64,000 nucleotides of DNA, taken from the NCBI GenBank assembly GCA_025667525.1, contig CM046874.1, positions 285,178,380 to 285,242,379 of the forward strand, read 5' to 3'. Positions within the stretch are counted from its first letter, which is position 1, and each line of letters begins with the position of its first letter. Position numbers and translations under genes: made by a program. Of this stretch, positions 23,095 through 34,465 are shown piece after piece. The notes beneath the pieces were generated by a model. It was not told the DNA's origin and searched no databases. It saw only the letters and a list, made by a program, of their open reading frames with translations. Source of the DNA: Glebionis coronaria. Lineage: Eukaryota; Streptophyta; Magnoliopsida; Asterales; Asteraceae.

Positions 23095-23138
23095 AACTAG
23101 CACACGGATCGCCAGCGTGGCATCCGAGTGTGCTAGTT
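23095..23138. repeat. Hairpin in Athila-like LTR
   Basis: The arms aactagcacac and gtgtgctagtt are perfect inverses and extend through ggat/atcc with a small bulge. The copy in the 5' LTR (34422-34465) is preserved. Confidence 0.8.
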
Positions 23139-23941
23139 GTGCTAGTTTGGAGATGAGGTGTCTCCTTTTTATTGGTGGATTAGGAATGATGTGCTGTCTT
23201 GTGCAATAAAACGCTGCCACGTATCACACATCTCTCCATCTTCAAGTTCTGAAAATATGGGGGATTTAATTCTCTTCGTGTGAATCACACGTGCCAACCA
23301 AAACCCCTAACTTTTATTGAACAATTTATTTAATTATGGTTGATTAGGGTTTGGATGAATAGTGGTAAAGTGTCTGGTTTATTTGGGGTGGAGGAGAAAA
23401 GAGATGAACTTTGGAAGTAACAAATTATTTAATAACGTGTGTGTGTGTGACTGAAAAGTTGTGAGTGTGTTTGACCAAGTGATGTGTTAATAAACACAAA
23501 TCGTTTTTCACTTGTTATAGAATAACCCTAATGGGTTATCAAGGCCCAAAATAAACTTTTTGTCTCATATATTGTAAATCGATTTGGGCTTGGTCCATTC
23601 AAATTCATCTGTCTTAATTTATTTCCCTTTTGGGCCATTGTTGGGCTCTTTGACATTTAGCTAATAATCATATTCCAATATTGGGCTTTTGGGCCAATAC
23701 TTAAATGTGGGACCCACAAGCTCGAATAACTTCGTTTAGGTTAAATCCACTAAAGACAAGCTTGTTTTTGGCTTCCTCGATCTTTTTCTTCAAACTCGTG
23801 TCGATTTCGCTAGTTTTCGTGATCTTGGTACCTACACACATGAAACAACAAAACAACACATATACAAGGCATATTTGAATGTTTTATGCATTAATTCATT
23901 GTTTTATGATATAATTGATATGACTAAAATAGCTCATATCA

Positions 23942-23952
23942 AACTCCCTCTT
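23942..23952 (-). other. Polypurine tract of the Athila-like element
   Basis: The - strand reads gcaagagggagtt just before the 3' LTR start TGATATGAGC. The same position in the second Athila-like element has tatgggggag. Confidence 0.75.
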
Positions 23953-25942
23953 GCTAAGCAATTGCCGTGTCCTCACGTAATGATAAAATAAAACACTAAC
24001 TACACCTTTATTCATTTTTTGACATTTTATTTTGCAAAGACATAATGTATTTCTTTCATTATTTGAAAAATAACTTTTAGGATCATAAAACTCAAATAGA
24101 TTCATCATCCTCGACTTTTCACTTTTCCATGCCAAGTGCAAAAACAAGATCATTGTCAATCATAAGCCCAAAAATTAAACCAACTCATACAAGTAATTTG
24201 TGTTAAACTCAATCTCCTATTATTCCTAATTGTATCTCTAGATTTTATTTGTCATTCACCCAAAGGCTCATTTGACTTTATTTGATATTTATTAGTCCAA
24301 AAATGAAAGCAAGAACGGTGTAAACTCAACACTCAAAACCTAACCTCGACTTCAAAAACCGTTGTCACTAAAGAAAGCCCACATCAAGGATAACTTAACA
24401 CGATTTGAGGGATAAATCCACGGACCCGAAATTTGGCTAATAGGACTACTTAAAAGAAATAATAAAACCCTCCAAAGTCAATTATGACCTTATTAATGGA
24501 GTTAGCAACAATCACATCATATCACCTTGTGGCTCTTTAAGATGCAATTGTGCTCCATATTTTAATTCCACACCCGAAGGCTCCTTGGACAAAAACAAGG
24601 GAATTGACATCACCATCCCACCTTACGGCTCATGATGATGATGCAATTTTTATTCAACACGTCCCCATGCCATACACCCTAAGGCTCTAATGACAAGGTT
24701 AGTGCTACATGATTTCCACCCGAAGGCTCCTAGAGAACATGTTTTTATTTATTCTTCTTTATTAATATGGTATTTATAGTAAGCCAAATTTCCGCAATCC
24801 CATGATCAAAAGTCCATGACGCTGACACCCTTAATGTGTTCTCACTTTAATTACAAGGGAAGAAAAAGAAGGAGTTACGAGTTAAGATATCAAGCCTAAA
24901 CCGCTAAAAACTTCATTTATTAAGCAATTATTATTCAAGCGTGGAAAGTAAATACGAGGAGATTAAATCAAACACAAAAATACTTGCACAAAGAAGAATT
25001 AATTTTAGAAACTTATGATTGAACTCTATCATCTCTTGTTCTCCATATTGTAAAATTTCAAAAATGTGAAATCAATGGATACTTAGCCTATTAAATCAAA
25101 GTTTTGGGTTTTCAAGTCATCTATAGGATCTTGCATCTTCTTATACTTTTTCAAGTTTTAGAATTTGTGTTTTAAAGTTCCCTTGATAAACGACTTTCTA
25201 GGATCAATTATAGGAACTTGCGAAAAGTTCTTGTTCTTAACCCGTATGAATTAAGACTTTCGCGTTTTAAAGCTCCCTATATAAAAGCCTAGCAAAACTT
25301 AATTCAAATACGTTAAGGAAAAGCTAAGGTAAAAACCGAGTCGAGTCAAAAACTATTTTTATTTTCACCAACGGAAAGCCTACATTCGTGTCAAAAGCAC
25401 TTATTTTCTTTATTAAACTTAAAAACAACACTAAAAATTTAAAATTTTTATGAAAAATGAGAAAAACGATTACATTTAGACACGACAAAAGCAATTGCAA
25501 GCGATTATATCGATTGACTCCCCCATGCTAAAACCAAACATTGTCCTCAATGTTTCTTAGCTCAAGAGTAACACCCCTTGCTAAAACACGAAGAGTCTAA
25601 TGCAAAATCCTAACATGGTAAGAGCACGCAAATCTATAAGCTGTTTATTAAATATGCCTCAAGATAAAACGTTAGTCGATAAAAATCAAGGGATAAAGAG
25701 TGTGCCCCTTTTTGGCATTCAAAGAATGGAAGATCAAGTGGACCGGCAAAAACCGAATACGAGAGTCTTCAAAGATTAGGGTCATACCTAAGATTCACAA
25801 CACAACAAAACACGAGCACGAGCTTGAAGGATCAAGCCTTATTAGTTGTTAGAAAATAGAAAGAAGATAGAATGTATGGGACTCCCCCATAAGGCACCTC
25901 GTTTTTGTTAACCGAGTCATGAGCTCGACTCGATCCCCGCAT
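23953..25942 (-). other. Non-coding region between integrase and 3' LTR
   Basis: About 2 kb without a supportable ORF. Athila elements often carry an envelope-like ORF here; none is visible. Words such as acaagatcattgtcaa are shared with the matching region of the second element (60786-62557), so this is an old family feature, not random DNA. Confidence 0.6.
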
Positions 25943-27427
25943 TCATTGGGCCTTAGGGAAAGTTTGAAGATCCGGGACAACCTCCGTAGGTATGTCCCCT
26001 CCAAAGTAGTGTTTCACACGATGACCATTCACCTTAAAGTTAGGCCCGTCTTTTTGAGCTAGCTCAACGGTGCCATAAGGGAAAACTTGTGCAATGGTGA
26101 ATGGTCCGGACCAACGGGATTTAATCTTGCCCGAGAAAATCTTAAGTCTAGAGTTGAATAAGAGGACTTGATCACCAACATTGAAAATGCGGTTATTGAT
26201 CTTAGAGTCATGGATCCTCTTAGTCTTCTCTTTATAGATCAAAGAACTTTCATAAGCTTGATCCCTTAATTCACTTAGTTCATTCAATTGAACCTTGCGA
26301 TGATCACCCGCGGTCCTTAAATCAAAGTTACAATGCTTAAGAGCCCAATACGCCTTAGGTTCGAGTTCAATTGGCAAGTAGCATGCTTTTCCGTAGACCA
26401 ACCTAAATGGTGTGGAACCAATTAGTGTCTTGTAAGCCGTACGGAAAGCCCACAATGCATCGTCCAATTTATCCGACCATGAAGTGCGATTTTCTCCAAT
26501 AGAACGCTCCAAAATCCTTTTAAGAGCCCGGTTTGAAACCTCCACTTGACCACTCGTTTGAGGGTGATTAGCCGTAGAAAGTCGATGAGTGACACCATAT
26601 TTCTTTAGAACTTTTTCAAATTATTCATTACAAAAATGGGTCCCACGATCACTTATAATAGCCCGCGGAGTTCCAGACCTAGCGAAGAGTTGTTTCAAAA
26701 AGTTCACCACAACTCGAGCATCATTCGTGGGCAAAGCCTTAGCTTCGACCCATTTAGACAAATAGTCCACGGCTACTAGAATATACTTATTTCCTTTCGA
26801 AGATGGAAATGGCCCCATAAAATCGATCCCCCACATGTCAAAGATCTCACAAACTTGGATAATGTTTTGAGGCATTTCATCCCTTTGTGAGTTCTTTCCT
26901 TGACGTTGACAAGCATCACAAGTCTTGATCAAGTCTTGGGCATCATGATATATGGAAGGCCAAAAGAAGCCGGCATCAAAGACTTTCTTCACGGTGGCAT
27001 TGGCACCATGATGTCCTCCGGTGGGTCCTTCATGACAAGATTTAAGGATATCTTGAGCTTCTTTGCCAAACACGCACCTACGAATCACTTGATCCACGCA
27101 CACACGAAATATATAGGGGTTGTCCCAAAAGTAATAGGATATATCCTTGAAAAACTTTCGTTTTTGTTGGGACGACATACCCTTGATCACAAACTTCCCC
27201 GCATGGTAATTTGCAATGTCCGCAAACCATGGGGTACTATCATCACCACGAAAAGCAATCATACCAAGCGTCTCGAGAGGAAATGTTCCATTGATTTCCT
27301 TGTTCTCACGATCGCTTTGGTGAGGATTCTCACGTCGAGATAAATGATCGGCCGTGAGATTCTCGGCTCCTTTTTTGTCTAGAATTTTGACATTAAATTC
27401 TTGAAGGAGGAGAATCCACCAGAGCAA
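25943..27427 (-). pseudogene. pol: Athila-like integrase (and RNase H end), one in-frame stop
   Basis: It starts with the end of RNase H (NLTADHLSR). The integrase zinc part follows as [18 protein letters not shown] and CDACQRQGK. The catalytic core has [11 protein letters not shown] (first Asp), [12 protein letters not shown] (second Asp) and, after the stop, [19 protein letters not shown] (Glu). The C-terminal domain includes [14 protein letters not shown] and SRWSGPFTI, and the frame ends at 25943. TAA at 26621-26623 stands where the sister copy has a CAA-type Gln codon (FCN-D/E-Q-FE), a single C-to-T change on the coding strand. Upstream, a 1-bp loss near 27450 shifts the frame relative to RT. 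Confidence 0.9.
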
Positions 27428-27449
27428 CCTCGGCTTAGCATCTTGTTTA

Positions 27450-28244
27450 TTAAGAAAGATATTTGATAGCCGAGTGGTCCGTATACACTATGGTTTGAGA
27501 CAAGACGAGATATGGTCTAAACTTTTCAAAAGCATACACAACGGCAAGTAACACTTTTTCCGTTGTAGTGTACTTTGTTTGAGCATCCGTCATAGTCTTA
27601 CTAGCATAGTGTATAGGCAAGAAATGTTTTGACTTACGTTGCCCCAAAACCGCACCTACCACATAATCACTAGCATCACACATAATTTCAAAAGGTAGGT
27701 CCCAATCCGGAGCCACCAATATTGGAGATTCGGTTAATTTCCTATTAAGCATCTCAACGGCTTGAATACACTCATCCGAAAAGATGAAAGGAGTCTCTTT
27801 TTCCAAAAGATGGGTCATAGGCCGAGCTATCTTAGAGAAGTCTTGTATAAAACGTTTATAGAAGCCGGCATGGCCGAGAAAACTCCTAACTCCCTTAACG
27901 GTGGTGGGTGGAGGTAATTTGGCAATCACGTCGATTTTAGCCCTATCAACCTCAATACCGGCCTTAGAGATCTTATGTCCTAACATAATTCCCTCTTTGC
28001 ACATGAAGTGACATTTTTCATAATTAAGCACAAGATTCGTTTCCTCACAACGTTGCAACATTCTTTCAAGGTTAGAGAGACATGAAGTGAAAGATTCCCC
28101 AAAAACCGAAAAGTCATCCATGAAGACTTCCATGGTTTTCTCGATCATATCATGGAAAATGGCCATCATACACCTTTGGAACGTCCCCGGAGCATTGCAT
28201 AGTCCAAAGGCATGCGACGATAAGCAAATGTTCCATAAAGACAA
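27450..28244 (-). pseudogene. pol: Athila-like reverse transcriptase (C-terminal) and RNase H
   Basis: RT motifs: FGLCNAPGTFQRCM, then the active-site block VFMDDFSVFG (two Asp), then GHKISKAGIEVDRAKI and FLGHAGFYKRFI. RNase H follows with FEIMCDASDYVVGAVLG and YTTTEKVLLAVVYAF, then [11 protein letters not shown] missing T in the PFG motif near 28200 puts this part out of frame with the N-terminal RT segment at 28325, and a second 1-bp loss ends it at 27450. Residues are otherwise well kept, so inactivation is fairly young compared with the copia remnant. Confidence 0.9.
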
Positions 28245-28324
28245 GTGAATGTGGTCTTTTCTTGATCTCGAGGGTCAATGGGGATTTGGAAATAGCCGGA
28301 AAATCCATCCAAAAAGCAATAGAA

Positions 28325-30235
28325 TTAATTCCCCGCTAGTCTCTCTAACATTTGATCCATAACAGGTAGTGGAAAATGATCCTTCCTAGTGGCATCATTA
28401 AGCTTCCTATAGTCAATACAAACACGCCAACCGGTCACAAGTCTAGTAGGAATCAATTCATTATCCTCATTAGTAACAACCGTCATTCCTCCTTTCTTTG
28501 GAACACAATGCACGGGGCTAACCCATGGACTATCCGAGATAGGGTAGATCATTCCGGCGTCTAGAAGTTTAGTGACTTCCTTTTTGATCACCTCATGAAT
28601 CTTTGGATTGACACTTCTTTGATTTTGGATAGCGGGTTTATAATCATCCTCCATTAGAATTTTATGAGTACAAAATTTTGGATCTATACCCTTAATGTCA
28701 GAGATTTTCCATGCAATGGCCCGTTTATGTTTCTTAAGCACTTTAATAAGTTCATCCTTTTCATTTTCCTTTAATCCCTTAGCAATAATCACCGGTAACT
28801 TATCCGTTCCTTCAAGAAAAGCGTACTTTAAATGAATGGGAAGTTCCTTAAGTTCTAATTCGAGTGCTTCCTCAATAGATGTTTTCACTTCAGTTTCATT
28901 TTCACTCACAACTTTTAATTTCATAGGTGGTGATTCAAAAGGATCCATATTCAACAATTTTTCAATTAACGCAATATCTCCCTCGGGATCAAAATTCTCA
29001 CAATCAAACTCACTAGGATCAAATGGTGTGCTAAGGCAATCATCAATCTCTTTATCGATTTTTAAATAACCATTATTCTCAAGCTCTTCAAGAACGAAGT
29101 CGCCTCCCTCAAATGGAGTGAGTGGAGGTTTAGCCAAAGAGATAATAGGATTCGACGAAGTGGGATTGCCACTTTTAGAAGAAGCCGAGTATCCAAGAAC
29201 TTCTTGAGAATATTCTTCACAAGCAACATCAATAACATCGATTTGATTAATTGATTCCTCGTAATACTTGGAAGAATATTTAGAGATATGACCAATATCA
29301 AACGTGATATTTTCATCATCAACTCTTAAAGTCAATTTCCCCTCTTTCATGTCAACTAAAGCACTAGCCGTCATCAAAAACGGTCTTCCCAAAATAAGTG
29401 GTACACGAGAATCTTCGGGATAATCGCAAACTAAAAAGTCCGTTGGAAAGACGAGTTTCCCTACCTTGACAAACACATCCTCAGCTATACCTTTTGGAAA
29501 GGTGGTCGATCGATCCGCTAGCTCGAGAGTCATCTTAGTAGGTGTAAGCTCGGGAAGTGATAACCTTTTCCACACGGAAAGAGGCATCAAATTAATGCTA
29601 GCACCAAGATCGGCTAATGCTAAGCATTCTTCCATATTAGGGAAATCACATGGTATCAAAAACTTGCCCGGGTCTGCTAGCTTTTTGGGAAGCTTTTGTG
29701 TAAGAACCACGGAACAATTAGCATCTAAAGATGTAGACACTTCAACCAATTTCCCTTTATCATTCATCAATTTCTTAATAGTCGAAGTAAACTTAGGCAT
29801 GTAAAACAATGCATCCGCGAAACTAACATTAATATAAAGATTCTTAAACATCTCTAAAAAAGTAGTCATTCGAGCATTGGACTTTTCGCGGAGCTTCTCT
29901 TGGTTAAGTCTCGAAGGGTAGGGTAGTGTGGGTTTAGTCTTCGGAAGCTCAGGTTCCGGAATAGGCAATTGGTCAACCTTTGGTGGAATAGGAATTTCAT
30001 TTTCTTTAACCACCTCGGGTTCTTGCTCCACTTCCCTCACCGGAGAGGTACTCACATGTGGAAGCAAAGGTCCGTCTAAAGCTTTCCCACTATGTGTGGT
30101 TATAGCTTTCATCTCACCCTTCGGGTTTGGAATGGTGTTTCTAGGTAAGCTACCCGAAGAAGAGGCAGGTTTGGTCATAAAAGATTCAAACATCGAAAGC
30201 AATTTATTTTGACCTTGTTCCAAACTTTGTTGCAT
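28325..30235 (-). pseudogene. pol: Athila-like protease and N-terminal reverse transcriptase
   Basis: The first ~90 residues belong to the gag-pro linker (Pro/Glu/Lys-rich). The retroviral-type aspartic protease has ALADLGASINLMP as active site and VPLILGRPFLMTA as the flap/alpha part. A long acidic spacer leads to RT, with GMIYPISDSPWVSPV, PKKGGMTVV and GWRVCIDYRKLNDATRKDHFPLP. TAA at 28325 stands where a Glu or similar codon is expected before the FYCFLDGFSGY-type block, which is still readable in the same frame beyond the stop. The frame is shared with the end of gag, so gag-pol was once a single polyprotein. Confidence 0.9.
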
Positions 30236-30310
30236 ACGATTTTGACTTTGCTCTAATATTTGATGAAAACGGTTTTGGTTTTGTTCAAGTCTTTGTTGAT
30301 TAAGCTCAAT

Positions 30311-31593
30311 CTAATTATTTTTCCCTTTAATCGTATTTTGAAACTCATTTTTCAAAGTTGCCATTTGTCCTTGAATGTTATTTTGAAAAGCCTTCAAATT
30401 TGCCTCATTCGTTTTAATGTAGCTTGACAAATCATTTTGGTTATTGCTTTGAAAACCTTGATTGTTTTGATTATCATTAAACCCATTTCCTTGATTGTAA
30501 TTCCCTTGGTTACCACGGTTAAAATTATTCCCATTGTTGTACCTATTTTGAACCGGTGGAAAACCCGGTGGAGCAACATGATTTTGATGAGGAACTTGAC
30601 CGTTGGAGCCATAAGTTCCCATCGCGGCAAAAGCACTAGCTTGATCAAACCCCGTGGTTAAACAAGCATAATTAGGATGTGCTCCACCACATGATACACA
30701 AACATTCTCAACCATATTAATCGATCCATGAGGATTCTTCCTAAGCTCATTCAAAATCGTGTCAATCTAAGAGTCCAATCTAGCAATCTCGAGATTAAAT
30801 GAATTCACATTAGAAACACCCGGTGTGTTTCGTGAATATTGTGCTCTAGAATGATTCTCAATTATACCCCACGCGTCTCTCGGAGTTTTTCTTAAAAGAT
30901 TACCACCCGCGGCGGCATTTAAAGAATCTTGTTCAATCATATTAAGCCCATTAGGCCATTATAAAAAGTATTTATTTGATGCAATTCCGAGAAACCGTTG
31001 TGTGGATATTGTCTCAACAAATCTTTAAATCTTTCCCAAGCAACCCAAAACGATTCATGCACTTTTTGTTCAAATATAGTGATCTCGTTCTTAAAGTGTG
31101 TTGTCTTAGATGGTGGAAAGAAATAATTCATAAACTTAGATACTAAATCATCGCATGTCAAAATCGAACCCGGTGGTTCTTTCTCATACCAAATCTTAGC
31201 ATTACCCTCGAGCGAGTACGGAAAACGCATGAGCTTAATCGCGTCATTCGGCACGTCTCTAAACTTGAGAGTCGAGGTAATTCGAAGAAAATTCCGAATG
31301 TGAGAATGCGGGTTATCGGTCTCATTGCCACGAAATTGGTCGGCACGAATAAGCGATAAAAGACCCGTCTTAATCTAATAATGATCCGCCAAAATAGACG
31401 GCACAACGATTGCTTCCCTATACCCTTCGGTGGGTGCACGGAGCAATTCCTCCATTGTTCGGTTATCGGCCATCTCTACAACAATAGGTGGAAGCTCGGG
31501 TTCCACTATTCGTTGTTGACAATTTCTATTTCTACGAAGAATATTTTCAAGCCTATTAAAATCAATCACAAGTCGAGAAGAACGTAATTGCAT
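30311..31593 (-). pseudogene. gag: Athila-like gag
   Basis: It begins MQLRSSRLVIDFNRLENIL with RTMEELLRAPTEGYREAIVVP. The capsid part has FPYSLEGNAKIWYEKEPPGS and LVSKFMNYFFPPSKT. The knuckle is CVSCGGAHPNYAC (CX2CX3HX4C), followed by an Asn/Gln-rich tail. Breaks: TAG at 31375, a frame change near 30950, TAG near 30768 and TAG at 30311. The last stop separates it from the protease frame, which is in phase with it. Confidence 0.87.
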
Positions 31594-32241
31594 ACACTAC
31601 AAAGACGAGAATTTAGAGGATTGAAGAAAAGAAATTAGACAAGAAGAAGATTATTTTTGGTATTTTTATTTGGTATTGCTCAATAGAAAATGATCGATAA
31701 AAAACAAGAAATAAGGATAACTACTATGGAAGTAAATTACCCTCGTTCGACTTTGAAACGATAGGTGAAAACCTAAACGTCTCGAGGTTCAATAAGTAAA
31801 CTACAAAAATAATATTTATTACTACTTAAGTTGGCAAACTAATAATAGGTCGTCCCTCTCAATATACGCACAAGCAAGCGGGGAAACGAGGTGACACAAA
31901 GCATTTAAAAACCTTTTTCCTTAGACGGCCTTTTATAGCTCGTCGCCTTATACCCTCCTTATAGTTTGTATAAATCGAGTTCAAACTTCTTATTAGTATT
32001 TATCTATTTTGCCTTTTATTTTTGTTTTGGATTCGAATACAATAGCTAGGTGATGAAATCCCAACAAGGCCTTATTTGAAAAGTAGGTAAATTTATTGTT
32101 CTACGTAATACAATATATTAATCACAAAAACGAGAAAAACGATACATACTATAATAATAGAAAAATAACAAAACTTTCTGAGGACGGAAAGGGTCTTCAA
32201 ATCAACGATCAACAAATCTCACAAAGACGAATCGTACACAA
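31594..32241 (-). other. Athila-like 5' leader
   Basis: Between primer site and gag; no gene on either strand that I can support. Confidence 0.6.
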
Positions 32242-32261
32242 GATCCCCGACAGCGGCGCTA
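32242..32261 (-). other. Primer-binding site, tRNA-Asp-like
   Basis: The - strand reads tagcgccgctgtcggggatc, close to the tggcgccgttgccgggga core typical of Athila and related elements, seven bases inside the LTR border. Confidence 0.7.
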
Positions 32262-32920
32262 AAATTTTTGATGTGATCGTGATAGTATATGTGATAATTA
32301 GATACGTTGTAGGGTAAATTAGAAAATTACCTTTAGGAAAAAGTAATAGACTAAAATTACCAAAGACGGATTCAATTAAACACATAGGTGAACCAAGTTC
32401 GTTGTACACGAAGATCTTATGAATTTGAGACGTTTTGTATCGATTTGGACAATTGATTCAAATTGTTTTTGGTTTTTAAACTAAAAATAAATCCTACAAA
32501 TTTAAAACCTAAGTGCATGAATCGTAAACCCCGAATTAATAATCTAAAAATTACTATTTAAGAATTAAAACTATTTTAAAATTTAAACTATTTAATAATC
32601 TATTAAAAATTAATCTATTTAATTAAAATAACTCTTACACTATTTTAAAAGTCTAATAAAAACTATTTAACTTCTAAAAATTAATCAAATTTAATTTATT
32701 TAAAAACTAACTTTATTAAAATATAATTATTTAAAAACTAATTACATTTCTAAAATAAAACATTTTTTTATTTTGATTTATTTATTATCTAAAAACTTTA
32801 TAAAAGAAATATTATAAAATGAATTTAAATGAAAATTAAAGTAAATTAGAGTAAATAAAAAAACTAACAGCTATAATACGAATTACTATATTAATTAACT
32901 AGACAGAAAATAAAATCAAA

Positions 32921-32993
32921 GGAGCAGTTAGCTCAGATGGTTAAGGTGCTTGGCCCATGACCAGGAGGTCATGGGTTCGAGTCTCTTTGGAGA
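32921..32993 (+). other. tRNA-like module in 5' LTR (A box and B box)
   Basis: It begins ggagcagttagctcagatgg and has a 5-bp anticodon-like stem (cttgg/ccagg) enclosing the 7-base loop cccatga, so the anticodon-like triplet is cat (Met-like, with C at position 33). The B-box-like sequence is gggttcgagtct. The acceptor ends do not pair, so it is not a normal tRNA gene. It is more like a tRNA relic or SINE head captured by the LTR. Its direction is opposite to that of the element. Confidence 0.65.
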
Positions 32994-34421
32994 CATATTT
33001 TGGTAATTAATTTTTTAGAGAGTGGAATTAAAATCAAGATCACAAGAATGACCTTTTTGTGTAATGAAATGTTGGGACTGATAGGAATCAGTCAAAATTC
33101 AACAGACTAAATGAGTCTGTTATAATTGTGTTAAACAGCAAACAACAAGAAATATCAAATAAAAAAACAAGCAAGTATCCAACCAAGTAGACTTTTAAGA
33201 AAAATAAGCAGATAAAATAGAACCCTACACCCCCAAATTCAGCAGTTCTAATCCATAAACGTATAACCAAAACTCAGCAGACAAGTAGTTAAGCAATTAT
33301 AACTAATCGATAGAAGTTCAACAAACGATCAGTTAAGAAGGTAAATCAACATATTCTAGTCAAATAGCAACAAAGGAATAAAGATAAAAATAAGCAGCTA
33401 AAAACGAATCAATAGCTATAGCATAAACACTCAGTAAGCGGCAAGTGAGCTCAGCTCTATTCAAGCATACTCGAAGCACATAGCATCAACAATTGTGGCA
33501 AAGTTTCACAGACAATTTATACCAAATGCAAAATCCTTCTATAAACAACATACACAGACCCAAATCCAAAGCATGTTAAAGTTACTTAAAATTGTTTAGC
33601 AAACTCAAAGCAACAGGAGATCATTAGCTTAAAATAACCCATTTTTTTACAAATTCATGCCGCAAGTTAAATCAATCAAACGTTCACTAAAACTCAATCC
33701 ATAAATCCAAATTCAGAGTAACTCAACTATCATCAAACCAGCTATCATAGATTAATAACAAGTTCAAGCAGTTTCATTAAACATCAAAATACAAGCTGTT
33801 TAATCCCATTACAAATATAAAATCAGATTATGAGCATAACAATATTAAAAAGTTAAAAAGTAAAATGGAAATGAACCTTTTGGAGAGATCCGTTAAGTAG
33901 AAGCGCAACGCTGCGCTGGCTTAGAACTTAAACGACACCACCATAGAGTCCACCATCATCATTACCCGAACCACCATAAAATCATTCGAACAGTTTAAGA
34001 CAAACTTCTAGTGGGGAAATTTGTCCCCAAATTTAATCATAATTATTTAATTGAAGCTATTAATTATCTTAATCAAATAAACTTAACATTATAATGACAA
34101 GAATAGATTTAAGAAGGAATTAAAATTTGCAATTCAAATTTAAATAGTAAGTTAATCGAACATTTATTAATTCAAAACAAACTTTTATATTAATAATCTA
34201 AATTGATTACAATAACTATGAAAAAGAAATTACAATTATTCCTAATCTATTTGTGCATAATAACTCTAAGATAAAAATGGGATACCAATTACTCCATTTG
34301 AGGGGGTATTTATACTTGAACCGAGAGGGTTGGGTGGGAGTTTGTTGGTGAAGAGAACGATCTTGAGCCCTTGATTTCTTTTCTCTCTTTCTTCTCCTTG
34401 ATCCTACGGTTGAGATGAGCC

Positions 34422-34465
34422 AACTAGCACACGGATCGCCAGCGTGGCATCCGAGTGTGCTAGTT
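34422..34465. repeat. Hairpin in Athila-like 5' LTR
   Basis: Same inverted repeat as 23095-23138, unchanged by eye. Confidence 0.8.

Larger units (their letters stand above)
20942..23941 (-). repeat. Athila-like 3' LTR (3000 bp)
   Basis: On the + strand it begins tgatgtgatcgtgataat and ends tagctcatatca, so in element orientation it runs TGATATGAGC to CACATCA. It matches 32269-34982 throughout, with scattered substitutions and small indels. It holds a very AT-rich stretch (21120-21560), a tRNA-like module (21596-21670) and a hairpin (23095-23138). Open frames at 20888-21106 and 21761-21943 recur in the other LTR and are not genes. Confidence 0.9.

Noticed and set aside
26900..27343. 147-codon ORF on the + strand, and the similar 63551-63973
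   Set aside because: Antisense shadows of the integrase zinc and core regions in the two Athila-like elements.
29466..29804. 112-codon ORF on the + strand
   Set aside because: Antisense shadow of the Athila-like protease.
32921..32993. Functional tRNA-Met gene
   Set aside because: The acceptor arms do not pair, the T arm is imperfect, and it is part of an LTR present in two copies.
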